Source: an uncultured Phaeodactylibacter sp.
Lineage (GTDB): Bacteria > Bacteroidota > Bacteroidia > Chitinophagales > Saprospiraceae
Assembly: GCA_913062745.1 (NCBI GenBank)
Contig: CAJXXJ010000112.1
Coordinates: 1-8,980, forward strand
DNA: 8,980 nucleotides
Reading direction: 5' to 3'
Position 1 is the stretch's first letter, and each line of letters starts with the position of its first letter. The position numbers and the translations under genes are program-made. The notes under the pieces were generated by a model. That model was not told the origin of the DNA. It made no database searches and saw nothing but the letters and a program-made list of their open reading frames with translations. Shown here one piece after another: positions 6,466 to 8,980 of this stretch.

Positions 6466-7545
6466 TCAGGCTACCGCCCCTTTGCCTTGCACCCGCTCAT
6501 AAAACCGGCTCGTATCTTCTCCGTACAACCAGCGTACCACGTTTTCAGACCACATGGACCGGTGTTCTTCTTTGGTAATCACCCCTTCTTCCACAGCCAA
6601 ATCCAGCAGCTTGCCGGGATAGGAGGACTGCACTTCATTTTTCATCTCACCTAAGGGGTAGGGGTCATCCAGGCCCAGGATGATTTGATCGGTACCGCCC
6701 TGCCGGCGTATCATGAGGTCGAGCGACTGTACATCGTGTACCAGGGTATCGAAGTAGATATTGGGGTGGCCAATGGCTTTGCGGGGGCGGACCTTTCCCT
6801 CAAATAAATCCGGCCGGCCATCGAAGCCCTGCACCCGGCGGCCCAAGTTGACATGGTTGAGCTGCCCGCCGTGCGCAAAACACACCCGGATATCCGGATA
6901 CTTGTCGTAGTAGCCATTGAGGGTGTAAAAATGGTAGGCATCGGCACACTGTGCCAGCATCCAGATCAGGTGGAAACGCCAGGATGTATTCTTGAGCAGT
7001 ATAAATTTCTCTCCATCGTAGGGGTGAATCTCAATCGCCAGTTTGTAGTGGTTGGCCAGTTCCAGTATCGGCTCCGTTTCTTCATCAAAGATGACATTCC
7101 ACTCCCCGGCTGAGTCCATGTAGTGCGTAGGCAGGCAAAGCACCTGCATGCCCAGCTCTTCCACGCAACGCTCAATTTCCCACAGTGCCCCCTGCACAAA
7201 ACCGGCGTGCACTACAAATCCACAGGTAAACTTCTTAGGGTACTCCTGCTGAATCCGGGCGTTGAAGTCATTCTGAAAGCGCAGCGCCTGCTTCATATGG
7301 TCCCAGCGCAGGCCATTGCCATAGAGCTGGGAGAGGCTGAGGACCACCGCGTGGTCGATATTGCTCTGCTCCATCCATTCCAGTTTTTCCTGCAGGAAAA
7401 AACTCGGGTCGGTCACGGGCCGCTTCCAGTCTTTTTGCCGCATAAATTGGCGGTCCGGATCAATCCAGAAAATTTCCTTTTCCCGCATGAAAGCAGGAAT
7501 CTCTTCCGGGTAAGGCAGCAGGTGGGAGTGTCCGTTGATTCTCAT
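6466..7545 (-). CDS. ACMSD-like amidohydrolase (amidohydrolase family 2)
   Basis: A 359-residue cytoplasmic metal-dependent TIM-barrel enzyme of the Amidohydro_2 family. The closest known function is 2-amino-3-carboxymuconate-6-semialdehyde decarboxylase (ACMSD), which acts late in kynurenine-pathway tryptophan degradation. Metal-site residues visible in order are H6 and H8 (GHSH), H174 (IEIHPYD), H225 (FAHGG) and D293 (LGLDDPYPLGE). The block from FAHGG through GR-x3-GF-x2-RPDL to LVHD and DDPYPLGE follows human ACMSD closely. However, the region around residue 54, where ACMSD has a substrate-binding arginine, reads EKLEWMEQ, so the substrate may differ. It starts 35 nt after the TDO stop on the same strand, so the two genes are probably co-transcribed, which supports a role in tryptophan catabolism. 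An alternative is a related decarboxylase or hydrolase of an aromatic acid. Confidence 0.85.
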   Translation of the reverse strand: MRINGHSHLLPYPEEIPAFMREKEIFWIDPDRQFMRQKDWKRPVTDPSFFLQEKLEWMEQSNIDHAVVLSLSQLYGNGLRWDHMKQALRFQNDFNARIQQEYPKKFTCGFVVHAGFVQGALWEIERCVEELGMQVLCLPTHYMDSAGEWNVIFDEETEPILELANHYKLAIEIHPYDGEKFILLKNTSWRFHLIWMLAQCADAYHFYTLNGYYDKYPDIRVCFAHGGQLNHVNLGRRVQGFDGRPDLFEGKVRPRKAIGHPNIYFDTLVHDVQSLDLMIRRQGGTDQIILGLDDPYPLGEMKNEVQSSYPGKLLDLAVEEGVITKEEHRSMWSENVVRWLYGEDTSRFYERVQGKGAVA

Positions 7546-7580
7546 GGGTCTGTTGGTTTAGGGCTGTAAAACTGTTTTTT

Positions 7581-8684
7581 TCAATGAGTGCTATAGAAAT
7601 AACTGAGCTGACGCTTCAAATGATCGGGCAGCTCCGGCAGTGCTGAGCGGGGGATCAGCAAGGTAGATACATTATGCAAGTCCTTGAATACATGGTGTTT
7701 AGCCGCTGTTGCGGAAAGGTAGTCGTGGCCGGATGAGCCGCCGGTTCCAATTTTGCGCCCCAGCATCCGCAGTACCATCTGTGCGTGGCGGTAGCGCCAG
7801 GTCGTCAGTTTTTCATCCAGGTCTACCAGGTTCATCAGCAGCTGAAAAGGCAGGTGAAGGATAGGCTCGTCCCGGTACAGATTGATGAATAAAGCCGCTA
7901 CCGTTGCCTGATAGGAAAGCCGCAGCTCCCCCTTTGCCCTTTTCTCCGCATGGGCATCTTTGTTAAGCACCGACTCGAAGTACGTATTGGTGCTGCCCAG
8001 CATCCGCAGCCGCTGTGCCTTTTCTTCTTCGTTCAGATAATCTGTTTTGCGGATAGCCGCCTGCTCCCCGGCAATCATCTCCTTGACTGCAAGCTCGTAG
8101 CGCTCCAAAAAATTAAAGTCGCCGTACTGAATAAAAGGCGTGCGCTCCAGCCAATCCTCAATGGCTTCGAAAAGCGTGCCCGTCTCGTAAATTTCGGCCA
8201 GTTCTTTCTGCTGCTCTTCCGGGAATACAGAGGCGTAGTGGTGGTGATTGTAAGTAAGGCGGTTGTCCTCCGGCAGGCCCAGCATCGCTTCGATCATGCG
8301 GAACTGAAAACTCTGAAAGCCCGAAGCCGGAAACAAATAGCCCCGGAAGTCCAGAAAGTCCAGCGGCGTCATGGTCTCCATCACTTTGATTTGCTGTATC
8401 AGCAGCTCCAGTACTTCCTCGATGCGCTGCATCCGGGCCACGGCAGTACCGATATTCCGCTCGTCCACATTATCCTCCCGGAACATTTGCAAGATGGACT
8501 TCAGCTCGTGTATAATCTGTTTGAACCACAGCTCATAAGCCTGATGCGTGATGATAAACAGCATCTCTTCGTGCGCCGGCTCACCGACTTCTGCACTGCG
8601 CAAATGCTGAGCTGAAAGCACCTTGTCCAGCTTAAGGTAAGAATGATAGTGTATGGTCGAGTATTTCTTGTCCTGTTCCGCCAC
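7581..8684 (-). CDS. kynA: Tryptophan 2,3-dioxygenase
   Basis: Haem enzyme that opens the indole ring of L-tryptophan with O2 to give N-formylkynurenine, the first step of the kynurenine pathway; cytoplasmic and normally a tetramer. Family residues are all present: H47 in ITHQAYELWFKQI (substrate-side histidine, human H76), R129 in FQSFQFR (binds the tryptophan carboxylate, human R144), H300 in WRYRHAQMV (proximal haem ligand, human H328) and the GTGGSSG loop at 313-319. At 367 residues it is longer than many proteobacterial TDOs (about 280-300) and nearer the animal length. The start is GTG at 8684: an in-frame stop lies three codons upstream and the next ATG is codon 41, inside the conserved domain. 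It is first in a probable operon with the ACMSD-like gene and has its own upstream region after a terminator. Confidence 0.96.
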   Translation of the reverse strand: MAEQDKKYSTIHYHSYLKLDKVLSAQHLRSAEVGEPAHEEMLFIITHQAYELWFKQIIHELKSILQMFREDNVDERNIGTAVARMQRIEEVLELLIQQIKVMETMTPLDFLDFRGYLFPASGFQSFQFRMIEAMLGLPEDNRLTYNHHHYASVFPEEQQKELAEIYETGTLFEAIEDWLERTPFIQYGDFNFLERYELAVKEMIAGEQAAIRKTDYLNEEEKAQRLRMLGSTNTYFESVLNKDAHAEKRAKGELRLSYQATVAALFINLYRDEPILHLPFQLLMNLVDLDEKLTTWRYRHAQMVLRMLGRKIGTGGSSGHDYLSATAAKHHVFKDLHNVSTLLIPRSALPELPDHLKRQLSYFYSTH

Positions 8685-8712
8685 GGTCTGTTATTTGTTC
8701 GTGTACTAACTA

Positions 8713-8733
8713 TCGAAAGATACAAATTTTGTA
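8713..8733 (-). promoter_or_regulatory. Palindrome in the TDO upstream region, possible operator/promoter
   Basis: TACAAATTTTGTA (8721-8733) is a 6-bp inverted repeat around a central T. On the minus strand it is directly followed by TATCTTTC, one base off the TAnnTTTG -7 element, about 30 nt before the GTG. No good -33 element lies at the usual spacing. It is a candidate regulator site only. Confidence 0.35.
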
Positions 8734-8756
8734 CGGAAATCCGCTTGCGCAAAATG

Positions 8757-8791
8757 AAAAAAGGCCCCCGGCAGTATATTGCCAGCGGCCT
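8757..8791 (-). terminator. Strong intrinsic terminator upstream of TDO
   Basis: Read on the minus strand, AGGCCGCTGGCA (8791-8780) pairs with TGCCGGGGGCCT (8773-8762). This is a 12-bp stem with one G/G mismatch and a 6-nt loop, followed by a T-run (TTTTTT including the last stem base). It lies ~25 nt after the stop of the gene at the right edge and insulates TDO from it. Confidence 0.85.
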
Positions 8792-8816
8792 CCCTCGTTT
8801 TGTTTTGGCGTAGGAT

Positions 8817-8980
8817 TTACGGATTGTTTTCCTGCCCGTCCGCTTCTGCCGCAGCTTCCTCCGGCAGGGCTACTGGCTCTACTGCTTCCATTTGTGCGAC
8901 ATACGCATCGCGCAATTCAAAGAAAGCAGGCAGGTGCTCCTCCGGCAGCGGTTTAGCCGGCGGAAATTTTATATTGAGGT
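8817..8980 (-). CDS. C-terminal end of an unrecognised protein (5' part outside the window)
   Basis: Fifty-three residues are open from the window edge to TAA at 8819-8817, including KFPPAKPLPEEHLPAFFELR and an acidic alanine/glutamate-rich tail ending GQENNP. The codon use and the terminator placed right after the stop support a real gene. I cannot assign a family. The end is soluble and acidic with no membrane segment. Confidence 0.7.
   Translation of the reverse strand, partial: LNIKFPPAKPLPEEHLPAFFELRDAYVAQMEAVEPVALPEEAAAEADGQENNP

Noticed and set aside
7950..8615. Plus-strand 221-codon ORF
   Set aside because: It is an antisense shadow of the TDO gene.

Overview
The window looks like chromosomal DNA from a Bacteroidota bacterium, most likely Saprospiria (the Lewinella/Phaeodactylibacter neighbourhood); the class is inferred. 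The evidence is two secreted proteins ending in type IX secretion (T9SS) sorting domains, one type A and one type B (gliding-motility/CHU_C type). There is also a lipoprotein with an acidic Bacteroidota-style surface-export signal, a DUF6495-like small protein, and Bacteroidota promoters of the TAnnTTTG kind without clear Shine-Dalgarno sites.

Layout. Positions 1-568 hold no convincing gene but are rich in repeats and hairpins. Positions 569-2045 (+) encode a cysteine-rich secreted protein with a type A sorting domain. Its reading frame is broken by one extra G in an eight-G run just after the signal peptide, so an unaided ORF call misses the true N-terminus. A strong hairpin follows, then 2142-4115 (+), a modular adhesin-like protein with a type B sorting domain. 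On the minus strand, convergent with it, lie a 5'-truncated CBS/ACT-domain gene relic (4139-4558) and a small lipoprotein gene (4795-5415). Positions 5741-6220 (+) encode the DUF6495-like protein, followed by a two-copy 33-bp tandem repeat. The right third is a minus-strand operon: tryptophan 2,3-dioxygenase (8684-7581, GTG start), then an ACMSD-like amidohydrolase (7545-6466). The 3' end of an unrecognised upstream gene (8980-8817) is separated from it by a strong intrinsic terminator.

The kynurenine pair is the only recognisable metabolic unit. TDO opens the tryptophan ring, and the neighbouring enzyme resembles the decarboxylase that acts several steps later on 2-amino-3-carboxymuconate semialdehyde. 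The left two thirds read as a flexible cell-surface region. It is bounded by a pair of near-identical inverted copies of a fold-back repeat (1-104 and 5477-5553) and contains a frameshifted surface-protein gene and a gene relic. The best leads are the G-tract frameshift, the inverted repeat family with a second hairpin nested in one copy, and the IS-end-like tandem repeat. I saw no CRISPR array, tRNA, rRNA, intact transposase or recognisable defence system.
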